Part shown: one piece after another, positions 22,401 to 33,266 of the stretch
Layout: each line of letters begins with the position of its first letter
Position numbering within the stretch: position 1 is the stretch's first letter
Source of the DNA: Nicotiana tabacum
Taxonomy: Eukaryota; Streptophyta; Magnoliopsida; Solanales; Solanaceae
NCBI RefSeq assembly: GCF_000715075.1
Contig: NC_134089.1
Location: 111,669,157-111,733,156, forward strand
DNA: 64,000 nucleotides
Reading direction: 5' to 3'
Notes under the pieces: generated by a model
What the model was told of the DNA's origin: nothing
Seen by the model: only the letters and a program-made list of their open reading frames with translations
Database searches by the model: none
Program-made: the position numbers and the translations under genes

Positions 22401-24228
22401 TGTTTTGAAGATATGGCGGCACTACTTATACGGCGTCCATGTTGACATCTACACAGATCACAAGAGTTTACAATACATCTTCAAGCAGAAAGAGTTGAAT
22501 TTGAGGCAGCGTAGGTGGCTTGAATTATTGAAAGACTACGACGTCGAGATATTGTATCATCCCGGTAAAGCCAATGTTGTGGAAGACGCTCTCAGCCGTA
22601 AATCAATGGGGAGCTTAGTACATATTGAGGCAGGTAGATGGGGGTTGATTAAAGAGCTTCATCAGCTAGCCAATATGAGAATCAGATTGTTAGACTCTGA
22701 TGACGGAGGTGTTACTGTACAGAATACATCAGAATCATCTTTGGTAGCCGAGGTAAAAGCACGATAATATGAAGATCATATCTTAGTACGATTAAGAGAA
22801 AGCATTCAACAGTGTAAAAGTATGGCTTTTGGGATCGGAAAAGATGGGGCACTGAGATACCAGAGCCGATTGTGTGTGCCTAATGTGGCAGGGTTGTGAG
22901 AGAAGATTATGAATGAGATTCATCAATCCCGATATTCCATCCATCCCGGCTCGACAAAGATGTATCATGATGTCAAGGAGCAGTATTGGTGGGATAATAT
23001 GAAGAAGTCTATTGCAGAATTTGTAGCTCAGTGTCCCAATTGTCAACAAGTAAAGATAGAACATCAGAAACCCGGTGAATTGCTTCAAAATATAGAGATT
23101 CCGACCTGGAAGTGGGAGGTGATTAATATGGACTTCATTATTGGATTACCTCGCTCTTATCATAAGTTTGACTCCATCTGGGTGATAATTGATCGACTTA
23201 CAAAATGTGCCCATTTTCTGCCAGTGAAGACAACTTACACGGCTGAAGATTATGCGAAGTTGTATATCAAGGAGATTGTTAGGCTTCATGGTGTGCCCAT
23301 ATCTATTATATCAGACCGAGGAGCTCAATTTACGGCTAACTTTTGGAGGTCTTTCCAGAAGGGTTTAGGCACACAAGTAAATCTCAGCACTGCATTTCAT
23401 CCGCAGACTGACGGACAGGCTGAACGTACCATTCAGACACAGGAAGATATGCTACGAGCATGTGTTCTAGATTTTAAGGGGAATTGGGATGATCATCTTC
23501 CACTCATAGAATTCGCCTATAACAATAGCTACCATTCCAGTATTAAAATGGCCCCATACGAGGCACTATACGGGAGGAGATGTAGATCACCAGTTGGATG
23601 GTTCGAAGTCGGTGAAACAGAATTATATGGGCTAGATTTGATTCACCAAGCTATTGAGAAGGTGAAAGTGATACAGGAGCGATTGAGGACGGCACAAAGC
23701 AGGCAAAAATCTTATTCTGATGTCCGACGTCGTGATCTAGAGTTTGAGGTTGGTGATTGGGTTTTCCTGAGGATCTCACCAATGAAGGGTATTATGCGTT
23801 TTGGGAAGAAAGGTAAGCTGAGTCCAAGGTATATCGGGCCGTATAAAATTCTTCGACGGATTGGACAGGTTGCTTATGAGTTAGAATTGCCATCCGAATT
23901 GGAATTTGTCCACCCGGTATTCCATGTATCTATGTTGAGAAAATGTATTGGAGACCCTTCTCGAGTCGTCCCTATCAAATATGTACAAGTTACAGAGGAC
24001 CTATCATATGAAGAAGTTCCAGTGGCGATATTAGATCGGCAAGTCCGCAAGCTGAGAACAAAAGATGTAGCTTCCGTCAAAGTATTGTGGAGGAACAAAA
24101 ATATGGAAGAAATGACATGGGAAGTAGAAGAGGAGATGAAGTCTAAATACCCTTACTTATTCCAGAATGAAGATAACAAGGATGCTGGTGGAAGACAGGA
24201 TACATTGGAAGGTGAAACGGCTCTATGA
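19402..24228 (+). pseudogene. Gag-pol polyprotein of element 2, one frame with three nonsense codons
   Basis: One 1608-codon frame; start ATG at 19402 (MPSTRKQT). Domains by codon: gag with zinc knuckle C377, C380, H385, C390 and a second degenerate knuckle just before it; protease active site DPGST at 474; RT catalytic FIDD at 808-811; RNase H D957, E994, D1019; integrase zinc site H1174, H1181, C1211, C1214 and catalytic D1244, D1305, E1341 (exact DD35E spacing); GPY motif at 1479-1481; chromodomain-like tail about 1552-1590. In-frame stops: TGA at 20026-20028 (codon 209), TAA at 22765-22767 (codon 1122) and TGA at 22897-22899 (codon 1166). The first and third are probably CGA to TGA, the second CAA to TAA, all C-to-T changes typical of methylated DNA. 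Otherwise all catalytic residues I can check are present. As it stands it would yield only truncated gag unless read through. Confidence 0.95.
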
Positions 24229-24455
24229 GGTAAGCAATAATTTGAGAATACTCCTCCTTAATACAAAATGGTGATATGTAGATAATGTAAATACGCATAA
24301 TGTTTTGTGTAGCCTTGTGAAGCCATATGTTGGGCTTAATTACTTGCAAGTTTTGCTAGTGACCATTTTATAGGGGAAAATTGATCGAAAATTTACATTG
24401 GAATCCACGATGATTTAAACTCCCCATAAACCCTTACATTCGAGGACGAATGTTC

Positions 24456-24470
24456 CTAAGGGGGGGAGGG
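24456..24470 (+). other. Polypurine tract of element 2
   Basis: AAGGGGGGGAGGG-type tract directly before the 3' LTR, preceded by the family-typical TTCGAGGACGAATGTTC. Confidence 0.9.
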
Positions 24471-27135
24471 TGTTACAACCCATATCCACATGTGTTAGTT
24501 CATGCCATATATTAGTTAACATAAATCCAAGAAGGAATTATCTTTGAGATGATAATAAGTCAATCCTATTGGTCTTAAGTGATACAAGAGTGTATAAGGG
24601 TGATTAACCAGTATTAGAAGTTAAACGAATCAAGGATGTTGTAACTCGTATTTTCAGGTAATCTAGCGGTGCTTAATACACTCAAGAGGTCATTTATTAA
24701 GGTATTTTAATCATATAATATTCGTATCATAAGTTTTGAAGTCAAACGAGTTATGAAACAAAAGTCGACAAAAGTTGTCGCAACTTAGGTTCATAATTTT
24801 ACTTAAACATTAGGTCAAATGTTTCTAATATTTTCTCATAATTTACAAGGAATTACGGGGTGATCTACCAACAAAATTAAATATCTATGAGTCTAGTTTC
24901 CAACGCATTAAACCGTTCATCGATACGATCTCGGAGTAGAGAGATATTCACGTTTTCGCGAGACTGCGCCAAGCACCTCTCTATGGGGCCCACTAAGGCG
25001 GTTTAAGATATTTGGACCTATATAGGATGACTCCAACCCGTTTTAAGTCATTTCTTTTAACTATTTTCAGACCTTAGAATCCTAGGAACATCCTCTCAAG
25101 GTTCTCTCAAGATTCAAGACCCAAAAAAAGGGCAAACAACACAAATCAAGTGTCGGGAATTCCGTGGCGCTAGTAAGTCTCTTGTTCTTCTTGTTGTTGC
25201 TCATTTTTGTGTCATTCCAGCTCGTGTGGGAGGTGGTTTTAAAGGGTTTATGTTCTGTAAATACTCCCTAATGTTCTTAATATCAATCCTAGGTGATTTC
25301 AAGCCTTCTAAAGTGATTCTAGTGCCGAAAAACACTAATTGATCGCTAGTTTCACTTTGTTGTTGTTGTGGCAGCATTGGAGGGATATTTCATGGAAATT
25401 TAAGGTCAAATTGGAGTTGTTATTTCTGTATAAAGGTAAGGAACCTCTTACTCTATATGTATTTAAGATTATCCAAGTTGCGGCTAAGCCATTGAAGCTA
25501 GAACTTGTGAGATATATATCGAAAGGCTTGGTAGTAATGTTATTGTTTTGTGGACTGTTTTGCGTTGTTGTTGGGCTGCGTATTTTACTACTATCTTGTG
25601 GAGTTTTGGAGGAGTAAGGGTGTGGAGAAACACCATATATATGTAGGGTTATGGGCTGATAGTTATTCGTAACATTTCCAGGTTGTTTGACACGACTACG
25701 GTGGTCGTCGTATGTATGGAGTGATTAGGCTGTGTGTGGACTATTTTGGGAGGCTCAATATGTTTATTATTGATGTTGTTTGGGCTGTTTGGTGATTGTT
25801 TTGAATGGTGTGAGGTCATATATATAGGGGAGGTGCTGTCCGTTTCATCGTAAAATAGGTTGTGGTCGATACATAATAGTTATGACGCTTAAATGATAAC
25901 GATAGTATCGTTTCTCTTATTATAGACTAAGGAGTTTTGACAATTGCATAGCTTGAGATTGGGGCAGTATATACAAGGTATGTGAGGCTATCCCTTTCCT
26001 TCTTTTGCACGACTCCAATTGTACATAATGTAATGAACGAGCTTCCAAGATACTCTACTCTTAGAAGCTAGCAGTACTTACATTGTTTTTCCTCTTATGG
26101 AACGATTGATGTTAATGTTGCTTCTCTTATTCTTATGTTATCAATGTTATTGGTACTTCCTGATTCTTATAAGGTTCATAGTGAAGAGTTAGTCCTAACA
26201 ATGCGTACAGAGGATACCGACCTTACGTCACTCCGAAAGGTTTAGAATGTGATTCCATGAGTCGAGCATGCATTATATATATGTATCTATTTTACTCTAC
26301 CGAGCCACGCTATAGTTGGTTGGGTACGACACCTATTGTGCAACCACTGATCAGTTGGGTTTTACCGAGCTCCACGTGGCCGGGTACGATTCTACCGAGC
26401 CTATTATGGCCGGGTACGATATGATGATGATGATGCCCACAGAGGCGAATGCTTTAAAGGTTTATGTATTTATACATATGTATCATGCATTTCATGTAAT
26501 TAGCCCTCAAAGGTACTAAGATGTTACAGGTTGTATATTCTCTATCCTTGCTTACATTACTGATCGTATTTATGGTTCCTTGCCTTACATACTCAGTACT
26601 TTATTCGTACTGACGTCCTTTTATTTGTGGACGCTGCATGTCGTGCTGCAGGTCCTGATAGACAGGCAGGTGCAGCTCCCCCACCAGAGTAGACTGTCCA
26701 GTTCAGTGGTGATTGGCGAGATCCCTTCTCCGGACTTGCCTTGTTCTTGGTATGCAATTTTTGTTATAGACATTATGGGTATGTCGGGGCCCTATTCCGG
26801 CTATGTTGCAACATTTATGTTCTTTTAGAGGCTCATAGACAGGTGTCGGCTCATGTATAGTTTGTTATGCCTTGTCGGCTAGTTTTTGTTGTATAGTCTT
26901 TCATAGTAGCGTGATAGCTCATACCTTATATGTAGTTTCTTGATTGTCTGGTCATCCCCTGCTATGTATGTTCATGCCGTCATATTTTATTGCTGGTTGT
27001 CCATGATCCAGGTCTACCATTTATATTGATCTCGTCAGTCCTAAAAGATAATAATGAAGGTTAGATGAAATGTACGTTGGTGCTCGGCAAGTGTGGTCGG
27101 GTGCTAGTCATGGCCCTCCAGTTTGGGTCATGACA
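24471..27135 (+). repeat. 3' LTR of element 2
   Basis: 2665 bp, TGTTACAACCC ... GGGTCATGACA; the same length as the 5' LTR with only substitutions seen by eye. Confidence 0.95.
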
Positions 27136-27205
27136 CAACGCCCTGTTCGAGAGGCCATGGATTCACAACATGAGAGTGGTGCCCTAGACTCTTCACTAAG
27201 TGTTA
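27136..27205. other. 70-bp filler of unknown origin at the right junction of element 2
   Basis: Sequence starting CAACGCCCTGTTCGAGAGG that matches neither the virus units nor the LTR. It replaces 82 bp of virus sequence. Looks like filler DNA added at a repaired break. Confidence 0.6.
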
Positions 27206-27963
27206 TACTAATAGGAAAGAACTTGAGGCTAACAATGGAGAATTTTCTAGAGAGGTTCTAACTTCAACATTCGAGAGTTTGAAGTTAATTCCTAGTTTTC
27301 CACCATTAGCAGCCCTAAGACCTTCTTTGATTTTTTTAAAGAATTTGGTTAGAATGAGCCCTTCTTGGATGCAATTGAGATCTGCACCTGTATCAAATAA
27401 GGCAATGATATCCAAAGTAAAGGACTTATTGACAATTAGGGTGACTCTCATATGCCATTTTCTTATGGAAATTCTGGAGAGGTGGTTGATAAAAACTTCT
27501 TGTTCAACTTGTTTAGTTTCAGTTAGTTTGGACTCTTCAGGTTTGGTAGAGAACCGTTGGAGAACAAGACGGTCTAATTCTTGTCTAGCCTTAATTTCTC
27601 GAATTTCTTCTCAGTTTGGAGATCTTGGATAGTTACTACTTTAGGCTTTTGAGAAGGGAACATACTGAGGATATCAATAATATTGCTCAAGATAATACTT
27701 CTTTTGCTCAGAGTCTTGGAGATTGCTTATTATTTTAAGAAGAAGATCTTGTTCTTTGGAGAGAACATTAATTGGAGGTTCCTCTTGACTAGACTGGGAT
27801 TGAGATGATTTTGTGTCATCATCTTCGAGTTGGTTAAATTGCTTTTCAAGTTCATCATCAACAACATCAGAAGTGTCACTATCTTCTAATAAAAGTTGTT
27901 CGATCTGGTTAAAAACAGACTCATCTAAATCAAGATTTCTAACTTTGTTAGACAACTTGCAGT
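27206..27963 (-). repeat. Viral coat-end/protease tandem unit 2, continued
   Basis: Holds the protease N-terminal half with the DTGAD active site (open 27206-27451) and the acidic coat tail (27674-27955, identical in translation to unit 1). With 16425-16531 and the 82 missing bases the unit is about 945 bp, matching units 1 and 3. Confidence 0.88.
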
Positions 27964-28908
27964 ATTTGGTTATAAGATCTATGCTTCTTTACTTTTTATG
28001 GTAGACAAGAGCTTTTCCATCGGAGGTCTATCAAAAGGAAGAAAGGTTGTACCTCCTATACGTTCGATTAGAGTTCCTTGTTTCATTACCATAAAAGGTA
28101 TGAGCTCCTCGATGAAGGGAGTAGCTAATATAACTGGATTAGTAAGGTGTTTTACTAATAGGAAAGAACTTGAGGCTAACAATGGAAAATTTTCTAGAGA
28201 GGTTCTAAATTCAACATTGGAGAGTTTGAAGTAATTCCTAGTTTCCCACCATTAGCAGCCCTAAGACCTTCTTTGATTTTTTTAAAGAATTTGGTTAGAA
28301 TGAGCCCTTCTTGGATGCAATTGAGATCTGCACCTGTATCAAATAAGGCAATGATATCCAAAGTAAAGGACTTATTGATAATTAGGGTGACTCTCATATG
28401 CCATTTTCTTATGGAAATTCTGGAGAGGTGGTTGATAAAAACTACTTGTTCAACTTGTTTAGTTTCAGTTAGTTTGGATTCTTCAGGTTTGGTAGAGAAC
28501 CGTTGGAGAACAAGATGGTCTAATTCTTGTCTAGCCTTAATTTCTCGAATTTCTTCTTAGTTTGGAGATCTTGGATAGTTACTACTTTAGGCTTTTGAGA
28601 AGGGAATATACTGAGGATATCAATAATATTGCTCAAGATAATACTTCTTTTGCTCAGAGTCTTGGAGATTGCTTATTATTTTAAGAAGAAGATCTTGTTC
28701 TTTGGAGAGAGCATTAATTGGAGGTTCCTCTTGACTAGACTGGGATTGCGATGATTTTGTGTCATCATCTTCGAGTTGGTTAAATTGCTTTTCAAGTTCA
28801 TCATCAACAACATCAGAAGTGTCACTATCTTCTAATAAAAGTTGTTCGATCTGGTTAAAAACAGACTCATCTAAACAAGATTTCTAACTTTGTTAGACAA
28901 CTTGCAAT
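27964..28908 (-). repeat. Viral coat-end/protease tandem unit 3
   Basis: 945 bp between 11-mer joints at 27964-27974 and 28909-28919. The protease is broken by a one-base deletion near 28231-28240, which splits it into 27979-28182 and 28194-28397. The coat tail has a short deletion near 28875. More diverged from units 1 and 2 than these are from each other. Confidence 0.88.
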
Positions 28909-29378
28909 ATTTGGTTATATGACCTGGTTTTATGCATTTGAAACATTTTCCAGAATTGGGAGTTTGGAAGTTTGTTGGTTTATGTTTAGTGGGAAAGGTT
29001 TTGGATTTAGAAGAAAATGGTTTCGTCTTCCTAAACTTGGGTGCAGAAGACATATATTTTGCAATCTCCATATCCTTAGTTGTTCGTCTCTTATGAGGCT
29101 TTTTTGCTACAAGGTGGTAAACCAAATTGTTCACAGAAACTACCTAGATCTCGACGAGTCTGCGCTCTATCTTTGGATAATTGTCTCAATATCTTATCAT
29201 GTCGATAGATTTTGAGAGCACGTGTTGAATGAGACTAGTGAGTTGGCCATAGGTGATTTGTTCATAAGGAATAATATCACTAGAATGCTAATTTTGGAGT
29301 TCTTCTTTAACTAAATCCCTAGAGACTTCGGTAGGCCATCTAGGAATTTTTCTTTCCATTATGGGAGATTTCCATCAG
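28871..29378 (-). pseudogene. Viral coat protein with zinc finger, upstream part
   Basis: The open frame 28871-29134 carries the CX2CX4HX4C finger CFKCIKPGHITKYC, a hallmark of pararetrovirus coat proteins that bind the genome RNA, preceded by a Lys/Pro-rich stretch. Further upstream coat sequence ([16 protein letters not shown] and IYRHDKILRQLSKD) is readable up to about 29365 in another frame. This is the only copy with the complete finger; the three tandem units start inside it. The coat N-terminus and movement protein are absent. Confidence 0.8.
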
Positions 29379-29410
29379 GTTTTTTGTAGATTCATTGAAC
29401 CACGTCATAC

Positions 29411-29478
29411 CCATATACATATATACATATATACATACATACATACATATATACATATATACATACATACATACATAT

Positions 29479-29552
<74 letters not shown>
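29411..29552. repeat. CATA/TA microsatellite
   Basis: (CATA)n passing into uninterrupted (TA)n. Tyr/Ile-repeat reading frames across it are artefacts. A homologous but shorter tract lies at 33114-33231. Confidence 0.97.
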
Positions 29553-29556
<4 letters not shown>

Positions 29557-29584
29557 GTGTGTAGGGTTTTGCTGACTTACTACA

Positions 29585-32496
29585 TGTAACGACCCGACAA
29601 GTCGTTTTGAGATTTGGCCCGTTCTTCGGCAGTTTGAGGCCATGAACAGCTTCACTTCAGGTATTATGACTTGTACGCATAGTCGAAATTGGACTTCGGG
29701 AAGTTCAGAGTTGATTTGGAAAGAAAATTCTCATTTTAGAAGCCTTAAATTGAAAGAATTAGCTAAGATCAGATTTGTGAGTAAACGACCTCGGAATCAG
29801 GATTCGAAGGTTCCAGCAGGTTCGTATGATGATTTTGGACTTGGGCGTATGTCCGAGTCGGGTTTTGGATAACCCGGGAACGTTTTGGCGATTATTGTGG
29901 AAGTTAGCATTTTGAAAGAAATTTCATAAGTTTGGGTTGAAGTGCATTTCAGTGTTATCAATGTCTGTTTGGGCTTCCAAGTCTGGGAATAGCTCCGTAT
30001 GGTGATTCTGGAGTTGGGAGCGCGATCGGAAGTGAATTCGAAGGTCCGTAGGTCATTTTGAAGTCATTTGGCTAAAGATAGATATTTGATGGGTTTTCAG
30101 AAGTTTGACCGGAAGTGGACTTTTGGATATCGGGGTCGGATTTTGATTCTAGAAGTTGGAATAGGTCTGTAATGTCAAATATGACTTGCGTGCAAAATTT
30201 GAGGTCAATCAGACGTGATTTGATAGGTTTAAACATCGAAAGTAGAAGTTTGAAATTCTAAAGTTCATAAAGCTTGGGTTGGAGGTCGATTAGTGGTTTT
30301 GGCGCTGTTTGATATGATTTGAGGCCTCGACCAAGTCCGTAATGTGTTTTGGGACTGGTTGGTATGATTGGTTGGGGTCCCAGAGACCTCGGGTGGATTC
30401 CGGGTGGTTAACGGATCGAATTTGAAGTTTGAAGAAGAGCTGATGTTGCTGGTGTAACCGCACCTGCGAGTCTAGGACCGCAGGTGCGGAACAGCAGAAG
30501 CAGCTCTAGGGTCACAAATGTGGTATGGGCGGAAGAGAGCTCGGACCGCATCTGCGGTATAGAGGGCGCAGAAGCAGAATGGGCTGGGGAGCCCCGGACC
30601 GCAGAAGCGGAATCTGGTCTCGCACCTGCGGAACCACAGAAGCGGTCAGGAGACCGCAGGTGCGGAAACTGCTGAGGTCGTGAGTGTCTTTAAAATCGGG
30701 GATTTTGGCAATTTTCCTCCATTTTTACTCTTGTTGGGGCGATTTTGGGGAGCTTCAAGAGGGGAATTTCTTTATCAACAATAAGGTAATCTAACCCCAC
30801 CTATCTTGAGTTAAATACATTGATTATGTATGGATTTGAGCATGGAATTTGTAGAAACCTTGGGGGTTGAGGGAAAACCTAGAAAATTTATATTCTTGGA
30901 ATTTGACCACGATTTTGGGTATGGAATTGAGAGTAAATTATATATTTGAGTTCGTGGAATTATGTAAGCTTAATCTTTGAAAATTTTCGGAATCCGAGCA
31001 CGTGGGCCCGAGGGCGATTTTGTCAACTTTTCGATCGGGGTTAGGAATTGTTATAAATTAGATTCTAATGATTAATTGAGCGTATATTAATGGATTTGCA
31101 TAATTATCGACTAGTTTTGGAGCGTTGTGCATCAATTTGAGTCTTCGGAAGAGCGTGGAATGTTGGTTATGGATCTTCGGAGCGAGGTGAGTCTCCTTTC
31201 TAACCTTGTAAGAGGGAATTGTCCCCATAGGTGAGTTAATTGGTTATGTGCTCTTATTTGTAGGGGCTAGGTACGCACGAGGTGACGAGAGTCCGTGCAT
31301 AGCTACTATTATGCTATTGTCCTGGTAGTTTAGGACCCAAAAGCATGTTATACTTGGATTATTTGTGAACTTATTGGCAGCTTGAATTGCTTAAATCATA
31401 TTGAATTAGTAAATGAATTTCTAAGCTGATTAAACTTCATTTTTCTTAAATGGTTAAAAGAGGATTGGCTTTCTTTGGAAAATTTCTCCGTGTGGACTTC
31501 TTGGTTGCCAGTCTGTATGTGTTTATTTTGGAGCGGGTTGAACGCCTCGACAGATTAAATAGATGCATCTATGGTTCGTGCCGTTCGACCCTCGGCGGTG
31601 CACATTTTAAATATTGTTGGATCGGGCCGTACGACCTCGGCATGAGATGCGCATGCTTGTATTGCTTGCTTGAGAATGTTATTTGATAATATTTGCCTTC
31701 CTTGGCTAGATGTAGTTGATAAGCATAATGAAAAGTAAACTTTGGAAATCCACACTTATTTGAGATGTTGTTTACCTGCTATATGATTTTACGAGTTTAT
31801 AATTGTTTTATAAAAATCAATGATTTCCTCACATTTTCACTATATTGTTATCAGACAACTAGTAAGTGTCAAAGTCGACCTCTCGTCTCTACTTCTTCGA
31901 GATTAGACGGGATACTCATTGAGTAGACGTTGTTTTCGTACTCATACTACACTTATGTGCATTTTTGTTGCACAGGCATATGTATCTCTAGTGGCCTACT
32001 GGGCGTAGCAGCATGGTGGATACAGAGACTTAGGTGAGTTGCACTTCTCGAGGAGACCCGCAGCCAGCAGAGTCTCTTTCAGTTATATGTTTTTATTTCC
32101 TGTCCAATATTGTATTCCGGACGGTTGTTGTATTTTATTTCCTTCTTAATAGATGCTCATGCACTTGTGACACCGGGTTCTGGGATGATTATTGGGTATC
32201 TTGTATTTATTTCAAGCGTTCTTTTATTTACATTGTAAAGATTGTCTTTTACTAAGAGGGGATGATACGTGGCGTGGTATACCTGATCGTTTAGTCAACA
32301 AGACGTACGTAAGTGGACATAGCTCCATGTATATGTTCTTTGGAGCTAGAACCACTCAATAGAATAGTAACATTGAAGGAAAAATCTTAGTTTTCAAAAA
32401 TTGTTAAAATGAGAACTTAATCAAGTAATTTGGTTGGCTTGCCCGACAACAGTGTCCAGTGCCATCACGACCCTTGGTGGAATTTGGGTCGTGACA
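29585..32496 (+). repeat. Extra LTR (LTR a) of the element 3 family
   Basis: 2912 bp, TGTAACGACCC ... GGGTCGTGACA. It is preceded by CTACA, like element 3, because flank and LTR were duplicated together. It carries a segment of about 110 bp (near 32251-32362) missing from LTRs b and c. Its core (about 30175-31780) is almost identical to LTR c. The 78-codon frame at 31450-31686 is LTR sequence, not a gene. Confidence 0.92.
30463..30700 (+). promoter_or_regulatory. Palindromic CCGCA-NN-TGCGG word array in LTR a
   Basis: About seven copies of CCGCAGGTGCGG, CCGCAGAAGCGG, CCGCATCTGCGG and close variants, followed by TTTAAAATCG, a weak TATA-like motif near 30690-30699. Equivalent arrays: LTR b 34133-34380, LTR c 41412-41630. 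Confidence 0.5.
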
Positions 32497-33064
32497 ACAT
32501 GGTATCAGAGCACTAGGTTCCCTTAGGTCTCACGAGTCATGAGCAAGTCTAGTAGAGTCTCGCGGATCGGTATGGAGATGTCTATACTTATCCTCGGGAG
32601 GCTACAGGGTTGTTAGGAGTACTTCCCTTCTTGATTCCTCATTGTGTGATTTGATTCCTTGAGTCTTAGGCCCTTGTTTCCTTCCTACTCAATCCTACGC
32701 GACGCGAATTGCTTGTTGTAAATCGAGAATTATAGAATCGAATGTGGTGCGGGTGTTTCTCCCTGCGTGGTTATTTGAGTTGTTATCATCGCCTTGTGGA
32801 AGGATATTCTATTGTTCCAGCTCAGTAGCAGTACTTCTGAGAGCTCTGAGGCTAGGCACAAGTTGCGATGATGCTTATGAACGATTATTCTGCCGTATTA
32901 ATATGATGGTAGGATGTTTGCCTACGTGTCGAGGCAGTGAATGACTTGAAGGGAGGTTTACTCAGTGCATGATCTAGAGATTCGGTATTTTATTCCCGGA
33001 AGGGGAAAGGCAATCGGGCTAAGAATGTCCAGGTTTGGGTTGATAAGGTAACAAGACTTGGTGA
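32497..33064 (+). mobile_element. Duplicated leader of element 3 (partial internal region)
   Basis: Begins ACA then the primer site TGGTATCAGAGC (32500-32511). It matches 36098-36678 up to ACAAGACTTGGTGA, then breaks off at 33064 into a second copy of the left flank. No coding frame of note. Confidence 0.85.
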
Positions 33065-33266
33065 AGGGAAATTCACTTCAGGTTTTTTGTAGATTCAGGT
33101 AAGAAAGGAATCTTTATACATACATACATATATATATATATACACATATATATCTATATATATTAATAACGTACATATATATACATACATATATATATAT
33201 ATATATATATGTATGTATATATACACACACATTTGTGTGTGTGTAGGGTTTTGCTGACTTACTACA
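33065..33266. repeat. Second copy of the left flank with microsatellite
   Basis: Shares TCAGGTTTTTTGTAGATTCA (33078-33097) with 29375-29394, a CATA/TA microsatellite (33114-33231), and the 28 bp before the LTR ending CTACA with 29557-29584. The duplicated flank plus LTR a plus leader is about 3.7 kb. Confidence 0.85.

Larger units (their letters stand above)
16532..27135 (+). mobile_element. Element 2: young, nearly intact Ty3/gypsy chromovirus
   Basis: Complete plus-strand element: 5' LTR, tRNA-iMet primer site, one gag-pol frame of 1608 codons with three nonsense codons and no frameshift, polypurine tract, 3' LTR. The LTRs have equal length; by eye I count roughly 60 differences in 2665 bp (about 2%), so insertion on the order of one million years ago under usual plant rates (inference). 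No target duplication: GATTA precedes it and CAACG follows, with 70 bp of unrelated sequence before the virus resumes. Confidence 0.95.

Noticed and set aside
29361..29655. Frames of repeated Tyr-Ile-Thr/His
   Set aside because: Translations of the CATA/TA microsatellite; also at 33095-33337 and 56807-57022.
31450..31686. 78-codon frame identical at 42403-42639
   Set aside because: Identity comes from the near-identical LTR a/c patch, not from coding constraint; LTR b does not keep the same frame.
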